Of a stretch of 64,000 nucleotides of DNA, positions 1-8,665 are shown one piece after another. The stretch covers positions 62,001-126,000 of the forward strand of contig NZ_BCUV01000006.1 of assembly GCF_001591405.1 (NCBI RefSeq), written 5' to 3'. This stretch comes from Janibacter terrae NBRC 107853. Its GTDB lineage: Bacteria > Actinomycetota > Actinomycetes > Actinomycetales > Dermatophilaceae. The first letter of the stretch is position 1. Each line of letters opens with the position of its first letter. The notes beneath the pieces were generated by a model. The model was not told the origin of the DNA. It was given only the letters and a program-made list of their open reading frames with translations, and made no database searches. The translations under genes were made by a program, and so were the position numbers.

Positions 1-567
1 GAGGATCGTGACGACGCTGGCGACGGCGAGCACCGCGAGCACGACCTTGAGCACGATCTCCGGCAGGCCGAGGCCGACGAGACCGGTCGTCACGAGTGCG
101 GCGACGAGCCGGTCGGCGCGCTCGGCGATCCCGACGCTGGCGGTCATGCCGAGGCCCTCGGCGCGTGCCCGGGCGTAGGAGACGACGCTGCCGAGGACGA
201 GGCAGGCCAGCGCCAGCCAGGCCATGACACGGTCGTCGCCGCCCTGGAAGAACCAGATCGCCAGGCCGGAGAAGATCGCCGCGTCACCGATGCGGTCGAG
301 CGTCGAGTCGAGGAAGGCCCCCCACTTGCTCGTGCGGCCCTGCAGGCGGGCCATGACGCCGTCGATGGTGTCGGAGAAGACGAAGGCGGTGATGACGAGG
401 ACGCCGACGAGCAGCTCCCCGCGGGGGAAGAAGACGAGGGCGCCGAGGCAGACACCGATCGTGCCCACGATGGTCACGACGTCGGGGCTGATGCCCAGGC
501 GGATGAGCAGTCTCGCCACCGGGGTCAGGATCCGGGTGACGGCGGCGCGTGCGTATCGATTGAGCAT
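1..567 (-). CDS. pgsA: CDP-alcohol phosphatidyltransferase, phosphatidylinositol-phosphate synthase type (3' end outside window)
   Basis: Integral membrane enzyme that transfers an alcohol phosphate onto CDP-diacylglycerol. The 189 visible codons contain the full family signature: Asp66, Asp69, Gly70, Ala73, Arg74, Gly83, Asp87 and Asp91 (D-x2-D-G-x2-A-R-x8-G-x3-D-x3-D), in and after a hydrophobic helix, with further membrane segments following. In mycobacteria the homologous gene (PgsA1, inositol-phosphate dependent) sits beside a HIT phosphorylase and thrS, as here, which argues for phosphatidylinositol phosphate synthesis rather than phosphatidylglycerol or cardiolipin. The ATG at 567 gives the expected short N-terminus. 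A TACGCT hexamer lies ten bases upstream. The C-terminus is off the left edge. Confidence 0.9.
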   Translation of the reverse strand, partial: MLNRYARAAVTRILTPVARLLIRLGISPDVVTIVGTIGVCLGALVFFPRGELLVGVLVITAFVFSDTIDGVMARLQGRTSKWGAFLDSTLDRIGDAAIFSGLAIWFFQGGDDRVMAWLALACLVLGSVVSYARARAEGLGMTASVGIAERADRLVAALVTTGLVGLGLPEIVLKVVLAVLAVASVVTIL

Positions 568-631
568 CTCGGGAGACAGCGTAACCGGCGTGGGGCTTGC
601 CCAAGGCGAACGACTCCGGTTGGGTGAACGG

Positions 632-1093
632 GTGCACCTGACCCCGGCGTCCCAGATGTGGCGCCTCGTCGTCGGGGGCCTCGTGCTCGGGGGTGTGGCC
701 GCGGGGACGCTCGTCGGCGACGACCAGTGGTGGCCGATGGCCCCGATGTCGCAGTACGCCTTCTCGGTGGACGACGAAGGGGGTGTCATCGACTCCCCGT
801 ACATGGTCGCCGAGACCACGGACGGTGATCGGGTCCGCGTCGAGCTGAGCCGCGAGGCCCTCGGCATCGAGCGCAGCGAGATCGAGGGCCAGCTCGGCTC
901 GATCGTCGCCGACCCGTCGAAGCTGCAGGCCGTCGCCGTCCTCCACCAGCGCCGCCGCCCCGACGAGCCGCGCTGGGCACTCGTCGAGGTGCGCACCCGG
1001 CGCATCGTGCTCGGGGCCGAGCGCACGGAGACCGACGAGCTGCTCGCCCGCTGGCGGGTCCGCTCCCCGCAGGACCCGGAGCAGGGGTTGTGA
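632..1093 (+). CDS. Small membrane-anchored protein of unknown function
   Basis: I do not recognise the family. The protein (about 153 residues) begins with one hydrophobic segment rich in Gly, Val and Leu, followed by a soluble, charged domain with the pattern PMSQYAFSVDDEGG and later an Arg/Glu-rich stretch. It is probably anchored with the soluble part outside. The stop overlaps the GTG start of the next gene (GTG at 1090, TGA at 1091-1093), so the two are translationally coupled and likely act together. The start is uncertain: GTG at 632 is chosen, but ATG at 656, just before the hydrophobic segment, is equally possible and neither has a strong ribosome site. It diverges from pgsA. Confidence 0.65.
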   Translation: MHLTPASQMWRLVVGGLVLGGVAAGTLVGDDQWWPMAPMSQYAFSVDDEGGVIDSPYMVAETTDGDRVRVELSREALGIERSEIEGQLGSIVADPSKLQAVAVLHQRRRPDEPRWALVEVRTRRIVLGAERTETDELLARWRVRSPQDPEQGL

Positions 1094-1968
1094 GCCGCTG
1101 GCTGTGGGACCAGCTCATGCCGCAGGTCCCGCTCGCCCGGGTCGCGTGGCTGCGTCGGTTCGTCTACGCCTTCGTCGTCTTCGACGTGCTCGTCAACGTC
1201 ACGGACCCCATCCCCCACGGCGACGTGCCGGCCGACCTCTACCGGCCGCTCGTCGTGCGCGAGCTGCTGCACCTGCCGGCACCGACGCCGCTGTACGTCG
1301 AGGCTCTGAGGGTGGTGGTCCTCGTCGCCGCCCTCGTGGCGATGACGGGTCGCGCGCCGCGCCTGGCCGGATGGGTCTGCGCCTTCGGGATGCTCGACTG
1401 GGTGTCCAACGCCTTCTCCTACAGCAAGGTCGACCACGACCACTTCGCGCTCATGGTCGCGCTCTTCGTCCTGCCGACCGTGGGGCGCGCGTCGACGGCC
1501 GAGGTCGACGTGACGAGCCGGGCAGCCGGCTGGGCGGTCCGGATGATCCAGGCGGGCGCGGTCTCGGTCTACTTCCTCTCGGCGCTCGCGAAGTTCCGTT
1601 TCGGCGGGTGGGGCTGGGCCAACGGCGCGACCTTCGTGTGGGCCTTCAGCCGTCGCGGCAACTGGTTGGCGCAGTGGATGGCCGGCTACCCGTGGCTCGT
1701 CCACGCCAGCCAGTGGGCGCTGCTCGGGCTGGAGCTCGCCTCACCGCTCCTGATGTGGCTGCGTGGCCGGTTCCTCGCGCTCGGCGTGGGACTCTTCGTC
1801 GGATTCCACGTCATGACGCTCTACCTGCTGCACATCCACTTCCTGCCGCTCGTGGTGTGCCTGACCGCCTTCGCGCCGCTGGAGCGGATCAGTCCGTGGG
1901 CCACGCGTCGACGAGAGCGGCGCGCGCGTCCTCGAGCAGGATCGGCAGCGCCTTCGTCTGGGCGATGA
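1090..1968 (+). CDS. Polytopic membrane protein, HTTM/DoxX-like
   Basis: About 292 residues with six or more predicted membrane segments and a cytoplasmic Arg-rich tail. The N-terminal segment around LRRFVYAFVVFDVLVN, the YFLSALAKFRFGGW segment and the FHVMTLYLLHIHFLPL segment resemble HTTM (vitamin-K carboxylase-like) or DoxX-related membrane proteins. This is similarity by eye, not a confirmed family match. It overlaps the preceding small membrane protein by four bases. Its 3' end runs about 80 bases into the convergent HIT gene, which is unusual but the reading frame is open to 1968. Function unknown; the pair interrupts the usual HIT-pgsA adjacency. Confidence 0.7.
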   Translation: MSRWLWDQLMPQVPLARVAWLRRFVYAFVVFDVLVNVTDPIPHGDVPADLYRPLVVRELLHLPAPTPLYVEALRVVVLVAALVAMTGRAPRLAGWVCAFGMLDWVSNAFSYSKVDHDHFALMVALFVLPTVGRASTAEVDVTSRAAGWAVRMIQAGAVSVYFLSALAKFRFGGWGWANGATFVWAFSRRGNWLAQWMAGYPWLVHASQWALLGLELASPLLMWLRGRFLALGVGLFVGFHVMTLYLLHIHFLPLVVCLTAFAPLERISPWATRRRERRARPRAGSAAPSSGR

Positions 1969-2446
1969 TCGGCAGGAAGTTCATGTCGCCGCCCCAGCGG
2001 GGGATGACGTGCTGGTGCAGGTGGGCCGCGACGCCGGCACCGGCGACCGCGCCCTGGTTCATGCCGAGGTTGAAGCCGTGCGGGCTGGACGTCGTCTGCA
2101 GGACCCGGATCGCGGTCTTGGTCAGCGCGGTGAACTCCGCCGTCTCCTCGTCGGTGAGGTCGACGTAGAGCGAGACGTGGCGGTAGGGGCAGACGAGCAC
2201 GTGACCGGCGTTGTACGGGAAGAGGTTCATCACGACGAAGCAGGTCTCGCCGCGGTGCACGACGAGCCCCTCGGCGTCGTCCTTGTCGGGCGCAGCGCAG
2301 AAGGGGCAGCCGTCACCGGCCTCGTCGCTCGGCCGCTCCCCGGTCACGTAGGCCATGCGGTGCGGCGTCCACAGCCGGTCGAAGCCGTCCGGCACCCCCG
2401 CGAAGGAGCGCTCGTCCTCGAGCGGTCGGTCGTGGGAGTGGGTCAT
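1889..2446 (-). CDS. HIT-family nucleotide phosphorylase (Ap4A phosphorylase-like)
   Basis: Cytosolic enzyme of about 185 residues. The histidine triad His142-Leu-His144-Gln-His146 is intact and followed by a Trp-Gly-Gly motif. A CPFC motif at residues 47-50 and the downstream His suggest the structural metal site found in the actinobacterial branch. The mycobacterial homologue next to pgsA1 is known to phosphorolyse diadenosine tetraphosphate, so that activity is the best guess. The ATG at 2446 is chosen because the family N-terminus begins shortly before the FDRLWTPHR segment. A CAGGAT hexamer seven bases upstream fits leaderless transcription. It follows the GNAT gene by 13 bases on the same strand. 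Confidence 0.9.
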   Translation of the reverse strand: MTHSHDRPLEDERSFAGVPDGFDRLWTPHRMAYVTGERPSDEAGDGCPFCAAPDKDDAEGLVVHRGETCFVVMNLFPYNAGHVLVCPYRHVSLYVDLTDEETAEFTALTKTAIRVLQTTSSPHGFNLGMNQGAVAGAGVAAHLHQHVIPRWGGDMNFLPIIAQTKALPILLEDARAALVDAWPTD

Positions 2447-2459
2447 GTCCCCGATCCTG

Positions 2460-2921
2460 TCACGACGAAGGGAGCCACTCACGCAGCCGGTCCCGCGGCG
2501 CCGTGAAGCCCATCGCGTCGAAGAACGGACGGCCCGCGTCGCTCGCGTTGAGGCGCACCCAGCGCACCCGCTCGGCCGCGGCGGCCTCCTGGACCGCGTG
2601 CACGAGACGGGTGGCCACCCCCCTTCGCCGCAGGTCCGCCGAGACGTAGACCTGCTGGACGTACCACCACTCCGGGCGCCCGGGCAGGCCGAGCGTCGGC
2701 AGCTTGCGCACGCGCAGCGCGAGCACGCAGCCGACCGGGCGGCCGTCGCCCTGCTCGGCGATCCACCCGCGGTACGACGCGAAGTCGGCGAGGAAGGCGT
2801 CGGCGTAGGCCAGCAGGAACCCGTCGCGCGGGGCGTGCCCGCGCTCCCGGTCCTGCTGCACCCGCAGCGCCGCGAGGGCGAAGGCGTCGTCCCGCTCGAC
2901 GGGCCGGATCCGCGTGTCCAT
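2460..2921 (-). CDS. GNAT-family N-acetyltransferase
   Basis: A 153-residue single-domain acetyltransferase. Motif A, which binds the acetyl-CoA pyrophosphate, is visible as VYVSADLRRRGVATRL around residues 91-106, preceded by the usual beta-strand and followed by the LNASDAGRPFFDAMGF C-terminal strand-helix. The substrate cannot be read from sequence. It lies between thrS and the HIT gene on the same strand (29 bases from thrS), so it may be cotranscribed, but a TAGGTT hexamer six bases before its ATG suggests its own leaderless promoter. Confidence 0.87.
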   Translation of the reverse strand: MDTRIRPVERDDAFALAALRVQQDRERGHAPRDGFLLAYADAFLADFASYRGWIAEQGDGRPVGCVLALRVRKLPTLGLPGRPEWWYVQQVYVSADLRRRGVATRLVHAVQEAAAAERVRWVRLNASDAGRPFFDAMGFTAPRDRLREWLPSS

Positions 2922-2950
2922 GACCGCAACCTACCGGGGTCGGGCGGGGG

Positions 2951-4996
2951 TCAGGCCGGGTCGGTCCCCGCCGACGGTCCCGGGTTGACCAGGCTCGGCG
3001 CACCGATGACCTGGGCCTTGGTCGAGATCGCCTCGAGCACGCGCTCGATGGCGGTCTCGATCGGCAGCCCGTTCTCCTGGGACCCGTCGCGGTAGCGGAA
3101 GGAGACCGCGCCGTTGCTGCGGTCCTCCTCGCCGGCGATGAGGGTGAACGGCACCTTGGACTTGCTGGCGTTGCGGATCTTCTTGGGGAAGCGGTCGTCG
3201 CTCTCGTCGAGCTCGACGCGGATCCCCTTCGCCCGCATCCGCTGGAGCACCTCCCACAGGTAGTCGTTGTACTCCTCCGCGACCGGGACGCCGAGGACCT
3301 GGACGGGGCTGAGCCACACGGGGAAGGCGCCGGCATAGTGCTCCACGAGCACGCCGATGAACCGCTCGATCGAGCCGAACTTCGCCGAGTGGATCATCAC
3401 CGGCTGCTGGCGCGAGCCGTTCGCGGCCTGGTACTCCAGCGCGAACCGGTCGGGCGAGGGCTGGTTGAAGTCGTACTGGATCGTGCTCATCTGCCAGGTG
3501 CGACCGATGGCGTCCCGGGCCTGCACGGAGACCTTGGGACCGTAGTAGGCGGCGCCGCCCGGGTCCGGCACGAGCTCGAGACCGGTCTCGGTGCAGACCT
3601 CCTCCAGGACCCTGGTCGCCTCCGCCCAGTCCTCGTCGGAGCCGATGAACTTGGCGCTCTTGTCGCCCTCCTCGTCGCGGGTGGACAGCTCGAGGTAGAA
3701 GTCGTCGAGCCCGAAGTCGCGCAGCAGCCCGAGGACGAAGTCGAGCAGGTGGCGGATCTCGTCGGGCGCCTGCTCCTTGGTGACATAGGAGTGGCTGTCG
3801 TCCTGGGCGAAGCCGCGCACCCGGGTCAGACCGTGGATGACCCCGGACTTCTCGTGTCGGTAGACGTGGCCGAACTCGAACAGGCGCAACGGCAGCTCAC
3901 GGTAGGAGCGCTGCCTGGAGCGGTAGATGAGGTTGTGCATCGGGCAGTTCATGGCCTTGAGGCGGTAGTCCATGCCGTCGACGTCGAGGGCGGGGAACAT
4001 CCCCTCGCCGTAGTAGGGCAGGTGCCCGGAGGTGTGGAAGAGCCCCTCCTTGGCGATGTGCGGCGTCCCGACGTACTCGAAGCCCTCCTCGATGTGCCGC
4101 GCGCGGACGTAGTCCTCCATCTCGCGCTTGATGACGCCACCCTTCGGGTGGAAGACGGGCAGACCGGAGCCGATCTCGTCGGGGAAGGAGTACAGGTCGA
4201 GCTCACGACCGAGCTTGCGGTGGTCCCGCTTCTCGGCCTCGGCGAGACGGTCGAGGTAGGCCTTGAGCTCGTCCTTGCTCGGCCACGCCGTCCCGTAGAC
4301 GCGCTGCAGCTGCGGGTTCTTCTCGCTGCCGCGCCAGTAGGCCGCGGCGCTGCGCATGATCTTGTAGGCGTTGCCGATGACCTTGGTGCTCGGCACGTGC
4401 GGGCCGCGGCACAGGTCCCCCCAGGCCCGGGTGCCGTCGCGGCGGACGTTGTCGTAGATCGTCAGCTGCGCACCGCCGACCTCGACGGACGCGCCCTCCG
4501 CGGCCTCCTCGGAGGCGCCGCCCTTGAGCCCGATGAGCTCGCACTTGTACGGCTCGTCGGCCAGCTCCACGAGTGCGTCGTCGTCGCTGATCTCCCGGCG
4601 CACGAAGGTCTGGCCCTCGTTGATGATCCGTTGCATCGCCTTGTCGAGGGCCTTGAGGTCCTCAGGGGTGAAGGGCTCCTCGACGTCGAAGTCGTAGTAG
4701 AAGCCGTCCCGGATCGGCGGGCCGATACCGAGCTTGGCCGTGGGGTTGATCTGCTGGACGGCCTGGGCGAGGACATGGGCCGTGGAGTGGCGCAGGACGT
4801 CGAGACCGTCCTGCTCCGCGGCCGTCACCGGCTCGACGACGTCACCCTCGGCGACCTCGTGCGCGAGGTCCCGCAGCTCGCCGTTGACCCGCGCGACCAG
4901 CACGGCGCGGTCTCCCTCGAAGAGGTCCGCCGTGGTGGTGCCCGGGTCCACCGATCGCTCGTCTCCGGCGACGTTGATGGTGATCTGGGCAGACAC
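2951..4996 (-). CDS. thrS: Threonyl-tRNA synthetase
   Basis: Class II aminoacyl-tRNA synthetase charging tRNA-Thr (681 residues, normal length). Domains in order: N-terminal TGS domain (1-60), the second editing-like domain beginning at HSTAH near residue 70, the catalytic core with [16 protein letters not shown] and [11 protein letters not shown] motifs, then the anticodon-binding domain ending in [15 protein letters not shown] and a C-terminal tail. The GTG at 4996 is chosen: AGGAG lies just upstream and the TGS domain starts at once (SAQITINV). I looked for a T-box leader in the 149 bases upstream and saw none. The divergent neighbour is the membrane hydroxylase. Confidence 0.97.
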   Translation of the reverse strand: MSAQITINVAGDERSVDPGTTTADLFEGDRAVLVARVNGELRDLAHEVAEGDVVEPVTAAEQDGLDVLRHSTAHVLAQAVQQINPTAKLGIGPPIRDGFYYDFDVEEPFTPEDLKALDKAMQRIINEGQTFVRREISDDDALVELADEPYKCELIGLKGGASEEAAEGASVEVGGAQLTIYDNVRRDGTRAWGDLCRGPHVPSTKVIGNAYKIMRSAAAYWRGSEKNPQLQRVYGTAWPSKDELKAYLDRLAEAEKRDHRKLGRELDLYSFPDEIGSGLPVFHPKGGVIKREMEDYVRARHIEEGFEYVGTPHIAKEGLFHTSGHLPYYGEGMFPALDVDGMDYRLKAMNCPMHNLIYRSRQRSYRELPLRLFEFGHVYRHEKSGVIHGLTRVRGFAQDDSHSYVTKEQAPDEIRHLLDFVLGLLRDFGLDDFYLELSTRDEEGDKSAKFIGSDEDWAEATRVLEEVCTETGLELVPDPGGAAYYGPKVSVQARDAIGRTWQMSTIQYDFNQPSPDRFALEYQAANGSRQQPVMIHSAKFGSIERFIGVLVEHYAGAFPVWLSPVQVLGVPVAEEYNDYLWEVLQRMRAKGIRVELDESDDRFPKKIRNASKSKVPFTLIAGEEDRSNGAVSFRYRDGSQENGLPIETAIERVLEAISTKAQVIGAPSLVNPGPSAGTDPA

Positions 4997-5145
4997 GTGG
5001 AGCTCCTGGGGGACGGTTCGCGGTGCCCGGCCGGGCACCCGTCGAACTCTATCCCCGCGGTGAGGGCCACCCCAACGCCGTTTCGCCACATCCGTTGAGT
5101 ACGACGTCTCAGGTCCGCGCTGCCCCGCGAACCTAGGGTCGGGGC

Positions 5146-6252
5146 ATGCTCGCCACGGATCGACGCCTCCTGCCCCACACCGCCTGCGGGTTCGGCGCGC
5201 TCAGCCTGCTCGCCGTCCTGTGCTTCCACTTCCCCGAGCTGCTCACCAGCCAGGAGTTCCGGACCGTGTACACCTCGCACTTCGCCCGCGGCCTGCTGCT
5301 CCTCGGTCTCGTCTCCACCTTCGTCGTCGGCACGCTGGCGGTGCTGGCCGGCCAGCACCGCCGCCTCGCGATCGTCGGCCTCGTGGCGGCGGGGGTGGCG
5401 CTCCTGCTCGGCGGCCCGGACGTGCCGATGGACCCGATCGAGGCGACCCCGTACTCGCTGGGCGTCGACTGGTTCATCCTCTCGCTGGTCTTCTCGGCAC
5501 TCGTGTTCATCCCCCTCGAGCACTACCTGGCTCACCGCAGGCACCCTGTGCTGCGCACCGGCTGGCGGACGGACGTCTGCTACTTCTTCCTCAGCCACGT
5601 GCTCGTGCAGCTCATCCTCATCGTCGTGACGGCGTCCACGACGACCGTGGCCTCGGCCATCGCGATCGACCGGGTCCAGTCACGCGTCGTCGACCTCCCC
5701 TTGTGGGTGCAGGTCCTGGTCGCCGTCTTCGTCGCCGATCTGGCCCAGGCCGTCCTGCACCGGACCTACCACCGCACCAGGACGCTGTGGAGGTTCCACG
5801 CGGTGCACCACTCCAGCAGGGACCTCGACTGGCTGGCCGGGTCACGTGTCCACCTCGCCGAGACGGTCCTCACCCGCAGCATCGTGCTGCTGCCGCTCAT
5901 GGTCCTGGGCTTCTCGACGCCCGCGGTCAACGCCTACGTGATCATCGTCGGGCTCCAGGCGGTCGTGGCCCACGCCAACATCGGGGTGCGCCTCGGGTGG
6001 CTCGAGTACCTCGTGGTGCTCCCCCGCTATCACCACTGGCACCATGCCCGGCACGTCGACTACTGGGACCGCAACTACGCGATCCACCTGCCAGTCGTCG
6101 ACATGCTGATGGGCAGCTTCAGGCTCCCGCGCGACGGCAGCTGGCCACAGGAGTACGGGGTGCTCACGCTCGAGACGGTGCCCCGCGGCGTACTCGCCCA
6201 GCACCTGATGCCCTTCCGCGGGGACCGGGAGTACGACTCGTTCGTCGCCTGA
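5146..6252 (+). CDS. Sterol desaturase/fatty acid hydroxylase superfamily membrane protein
   Basis: Membrane di-iron oxygenase of 368 residues. The family's histidine boxes are present: HRTYH at 205-209, HAVHH at 218-222 and HHWHH at 296-300, with an additional His in the VAHANIG region. The first 120 residues carry three or four hydrophobic segments that precede the catalytic core. Members hydroxylate or desaturate sterols, carotenoids or acyl chains; the substrate here is unknown. The promoter is clear: TAGGGT at 5134-5139, six bases before the ATG, indicating a leaderless mRNA. It is followed by a repeat-bearing intergenic region rather than a coupled gene. Confidence 0.9.
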   Translation: MLATDRRLLPHTACGFGALSLLAVLCFHFPELLTSQEFRTVYTSHFARGLLLLGLVSTFVVGTLAVLAGQHRRLAIVGLVAAGVALLLGGPDVPMDPIEATPYSLGVDWFILSLVFSALVFIPLEHYLAHRRHPVLRTGWRTDVCYFFLSHVLVQLILIVVTASTTTVASAIAIDRVQSRVVDLPLWVQVLVAVFVADLAQAVLHRTYHRTRTLWRFHAVHHSSRDLDWLAGSRVHLAETVLTRSIVLLPLMVLGFSTPAVNAYVIIVGLQAVVAHANIGVRLGWLEYLVVLPRYHHWHHARHVDYWDRNYAIHLPVVDMLMGSFRLPRDGSWPQEYGVLTLETVPRGVLAQHLMPFRGDREYDSFVA

Positions 6253-6265
6253 GCCTGGCAGCGCG

Positions 6266-6329
6266 GGTTCAGGTCTGCATTCCCCTAGGGCAATGCGGGT
6301 TCAGATCTGCATTCCCCTAGGGCAATGCG
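6266..6329. repeat. Tandem pair of 32-bp repeats containing a 20-bp palindrome
   Basis: Two head-to-tail 32-base units (6266-6297 and 6298-6329) differ at one base. Each holds the near-palindrome GCATTCCCCTAGGGCAATGC (6277-6296 and 6309-6328); only two symmetric positions break the dyad. A third copy of the core is at 6642-6661. There are no variable spacers, so this is not a CRISPR array. An operator or a small dispersed repeat is more likely. Confidence 0.8.
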
Positions 6330-6624
6330 GGTCCAGGCACGCGAAGGGGAGGTCAGTCCAGCCGGTCGGCCGCGACGACGCTCCACATCACCTTGTCGAC
6401 GGCAGTGCGGGCCACGCCGCGCCCGCCTCGAGGAGGCGGCCGCCTACCTCGACGTGGCCCCGCTCGTCGTCCGGGTCGCGCACGACGTGCCGGTCGGGGA
6501 CCTCGACCTGCACCTGCCGCCGGACATCGTCGACCCGGTCGCGATGAGCCGGATGGCCATCGAGCACGACCTCACCGGACCCTTCGACCGGGTGGGCACC
6601 GCCCTTCGCTCCGTCGCCCCCTGA
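6325..6624 (+). pseudogene. Possible gene remnant between palindromic repeats
   Basis: An open frame of 99 codons whose 3' two thirds look protein-like: LEEAAAYLDVAPLVVRVAHD followed by VPVGDLDLHLPPDIVDPVAM and a C-terminal DLTGPFDRVGTALRSVAP, ending at a TGA. The first third is Arg/Ser-rich and looks like non-coding G+C sequence, suggesting that the true N-terminus is gone. The only ATG (6325) lies inside the second palindrome copy. I cannot assign a family. It could be a truncated gene or a genuine small protein. Confidence 0.3.
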
Positions 6625-6641
6625 CCCGAGCCCCTGACTCT

Positions 6642-6661
6642 GCATTCCCCTAGGGCAATGC
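6642..6661. repeat. Third copy of the 20-bp palindrome
   Basis: Identical to the cores at 6277-6296 and 6309-6328, including the preceding TCT and the following G. It lies 30 bases before the chosen GTG start of the MOSC gene, where a repressor or activator would be expected to act. The ATG inside it (6658) is in frame with the MOSC gene. Confidence 0.8.
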
Positions 6662-6690
6662 GTCGAGCAGCCGACTGGTTGACTGGCCGG

Positions 6691-7416
6691 GTGCTCATCT
6701 CCCGGATCGGCCTGACCCCGCTCAAGGGCGCCCGCCACCGCGACCTGCGGCGGGTGCGCCTCGAGCGCGACGGGCCCGTCGGCGATCGCGCGCTGTGCCT
6801 GGTCGACGACGCAGAGGCACGCGTGCTGCGTACCGTCGAGAACCCCGGGATGCTGCTCGTGGACGCGCAGTGGGACGGCACGACGCTCACGACCCGCACC
6901 CCCGACGGGTGCGAGGTGAGCGCTCCGCCCGCCGCCACCGGCGAGGAGCTCGTCGCCGACTACTGGGGACGGGAGGCCACCCTGCGCCTGCTGGACTCCC
7001 CGCACGCCGCGCAGCTCGGCGCGCACCTGGGTCGCCGGGTCCGGCTGGCGCTCGTCGACCCCGGCGCCGTCGTCTACGGCGCGCCGGTCAGCATCGTCAC
7101 CACGGGCGCCCTGGCCCGGCTCGGCGAGACCGAGGACGCCAGGTTCCGCGCCACCCTGACCCTGCGCGCGGACGAGGACCCCGCGCCGGGCACGGTGCTG
7201 CGGCTCGGGGACGCCACGCTGCGGGTGCGCGCGCGCATCCCCCGCTGCCGGGTCATCGACATCAACCCGGCGACAGGCGTCATGGACACCCGCCATCTCG
7301 CCGCGCTCGTGGACCAGCCGCGCCCGACGGGCGAGCTACCCTTCGGCGTCGACGCCGAGGTGCTCGTCGCCGGCGACGTCGCGGTCGGTCAGCCGGTCTC
7401 GGTCATGCCCTCGTAG
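6691..7416 (+). CDS. MOSC domain-containing protein
   Basis: About 241 residues in two parts: an N-terminal MOSC beta-barrel (ISRIGLTPLKGARH, the equivalent of the family's V-x2-I-x2-Y-P-V-K-S start) and the MOSC core with IPRCRVIDINPATGVMD at about 183-199. Cys186 corresponds to the conserved cysteine that binds molybdenum or carries a persulfide in mARC-type and cofactor-sulfurase proteins. It probably carries out a molybdenum-dependent or sulfur-transfer reaction on an unknown substrate. GTG at 6691 is preferred because the family motif starts there. An in-frame ATG at 6658 would add eleven residues and overlap the palindrome. Confidence 0.82.
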   Translation: MLISRIGLTPLKGARHRDLRRVRLERDGPVGDRALCLVDDAEARVLRTVENPGMLLVDAQWDGTTLTTRTPDGCEVSAPPAATGEELVADYWGREATLRLLDSPHAAQLGAHLGRRVRLALVDPGAVVYGAPVSIVTTGALARLGETEDARFRATLTLRADEDPAPGTVLRLGDATLRVRARIPRCRVIDINPATGVMDTRHLAALVDQPRPTGELPFGVDAEVLVAGDVAVGQPVSVMPS

Positions 7417-7754
7417 ATCCCGATGGGGTTGCCGTCGGGGTCGCCCAGCACGGCGAACCAGCTCGTCTCGCTGATCGGCGACTTCTCCATCAGGACGGTG
7501 CCACCAGTGGCCTTGGCCTTGGCCAGGACCTCGTCGATCGAGTCGACCTCGACGTAGGAGCGAGGGTGCTCGAACCCCTCACCGCGTGGCGCGAGGCCGC
7601 CACCGCTGATCTTGTTGGGCGCCTGCCACATGGGGTACCCCTCGTAGCCGGGGACCTCGGCGATCTGCCAGCCGAACAGGCCGCTGTAGAAGCTCGTGGC
7701 CGCCGACAGGTCCGTGACCGGGATGTCGATGTGCGTGATGTCTCCGTGTGCCAT
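7389..7754 (-). CDS. VOC-family (glyoxalase/bleomycin resistance-like) protein
   Basis: A 121-residue single vicinal-oxygen-chelate domain: HIDIPVTDLSAATSFYSGLF at the N-terminus and FAVLGDPDGNPIGIYE near the C-terminus, the two halves of the paired beta-alpha-beta-beta-beta fold. The metal ligands of true glyoxalases are only partly matched (His near residue 8 and Glu in GIYE), so it may bind rather than turn over a small molecule. Its 3' end overlaps the convergent MOSC gene by 28 bases. Confidence 0.88.
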   Translation of the reverse strand: MAHGDITHIDIPVTDLSAATSFYSGLFGWQIAEVPGYEGYPMWQAPNKISGGGLAPRGEGFEHPRSYVEVDSIDEVLAKAKATGGTVLMEKSPISETSWFAVLGDPDGNPIGIYEGMTETG

Positions 7755-7819
7755 GGCTCGAGCATGGCACCGGGGTGTGACGGCCGCCACGTCCATGACG
7801 CGAACGGTCGACCCTTGAC

Positions 7820-8665
7820 TCAGATCAGGGTGAGCACGAGGTGCTCGGTCTCCGGGCTGCGCGAGCTGCGCAGACCAGCCACCACCTGGTCGCCGCCCTT
7901 GTCGATCAAGAAGTCCACCTTGCCGGGCAGCAGCACCGGCTTCTTGAACCACACGTGGCTGGTGCTGGTCCCGCTCGTGACGGGACCGATCGCCGCCAGC
8001 ACGCGGGCGTACGTCCACATGCCGTGGGCGATGGCCCGCGGGAAGCCCATCACCCTGGCCGTGACGGCGCTCATGTGGATCGGGTTGATGTCGCCCGAGG
8101 CGAGGCCGTACGTGCGACCGAGGTCGCTCGGCAGGCTCCACCTCGCGACGGCCTGACCCGTGGGGATCGCCGGCGGTTGTTCGCCGCGCTCGGCGTCGGC
8201 GTCGCCGCGACCGCGGGCGAGGTAGGTCGAGCGACCCTCCCACACGCGCTCACCGGCGATGTCCACCTCGGTGACGAGGTCGACGGACTTGCCCTGGGGG
8301 TGGGCCCGCAGGTGCTCCGCGGAGACCGTGATGTCGAGCGGCTCGTCGAAGCGGATCCCCCGGTGGACCGTGATGACGTTCTCGACGTGCACCAGACCCA
8401 TGAGCGGGAGCGGGAACCCCTTCGCGGCCATGAGCTGCATCTGGAGCGGGAACCCGACGACGTGCGGGTAGGTGTGCGGCAGCACGTCGCTGTTGTTGAA
8501 CCCGCAGATGCGCTGGTACTCGAGCAGGTCGCCGCGGTCGACGGCGTGCCCCTCGAGGCGCAGCACCCGGTCCGGGAGCTCCGTGCCGGTGCGCCTGCCC
8601 GGGAGCGCGGCGCGGGCGTAGATCGGACCGAGCGCCGGGACGCTCGTGACGGTCGTGACGGCCAT
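7820..8665 (-). CDS. MaoC-like (R)-specific enoyl-CoA hydratase, HtdX-type
   Basis: 281 residues, two hot-dog folds. The second carries the hydratase motif with Asp192 and His197 (SGDINPIHMSAVTARVMGFP), the catalytic dyad of MaoC enzymes; the first is the degenerate half typical of HtdX/HtdY. It hydrates trans-2-enoyl-CoA to (R)-3-hydroxyacyl-CoA. The gene follows the two-domain FabG with a one-base overlap (TGATG), and the same set htdX-fabG4-fadA2 occurs in Mycobacterium tuberculosis, so a shared role in acyl-CoA chain turnover or recycling is likely. Confidence 0.92.
   Translation of the reverse strand: MAVTTVTSVPALGPIYARAALPGRRTGTELPDRVLRLEGHAVDRGDLLEYQRICGFNNSDVLPHTYPHVVGFPLQMQLMAAKGFPLPLMGLVHVENVITVHRGIRFDEPLDITVSAEHLRAHPQGKSVDLVTEVDIAGERVWEGRSTYLARGRGDADAERGEQPPAIPTGQAVARWSLPSDLGRTYGLASGDINPIHMSAVTARVMGFPRAIAHGMWTYARVLAAIGPVTSGTSTSHVWFKKPVLLPGKVDFLIDKGGDQVVAGLRSSRSPETEHLVLTLI

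Noticed and set aside
4997-5145. T-box leader for thrS
   Set aside because: No specifier stem, T-box core or terminator pair could be seen, and the ribosome site is only a few bases before the start.
6266-6329. Possible CRISPR array
   Set aside because: Only two units, directly abutting, with no variable spacers and no cas genes in the window.
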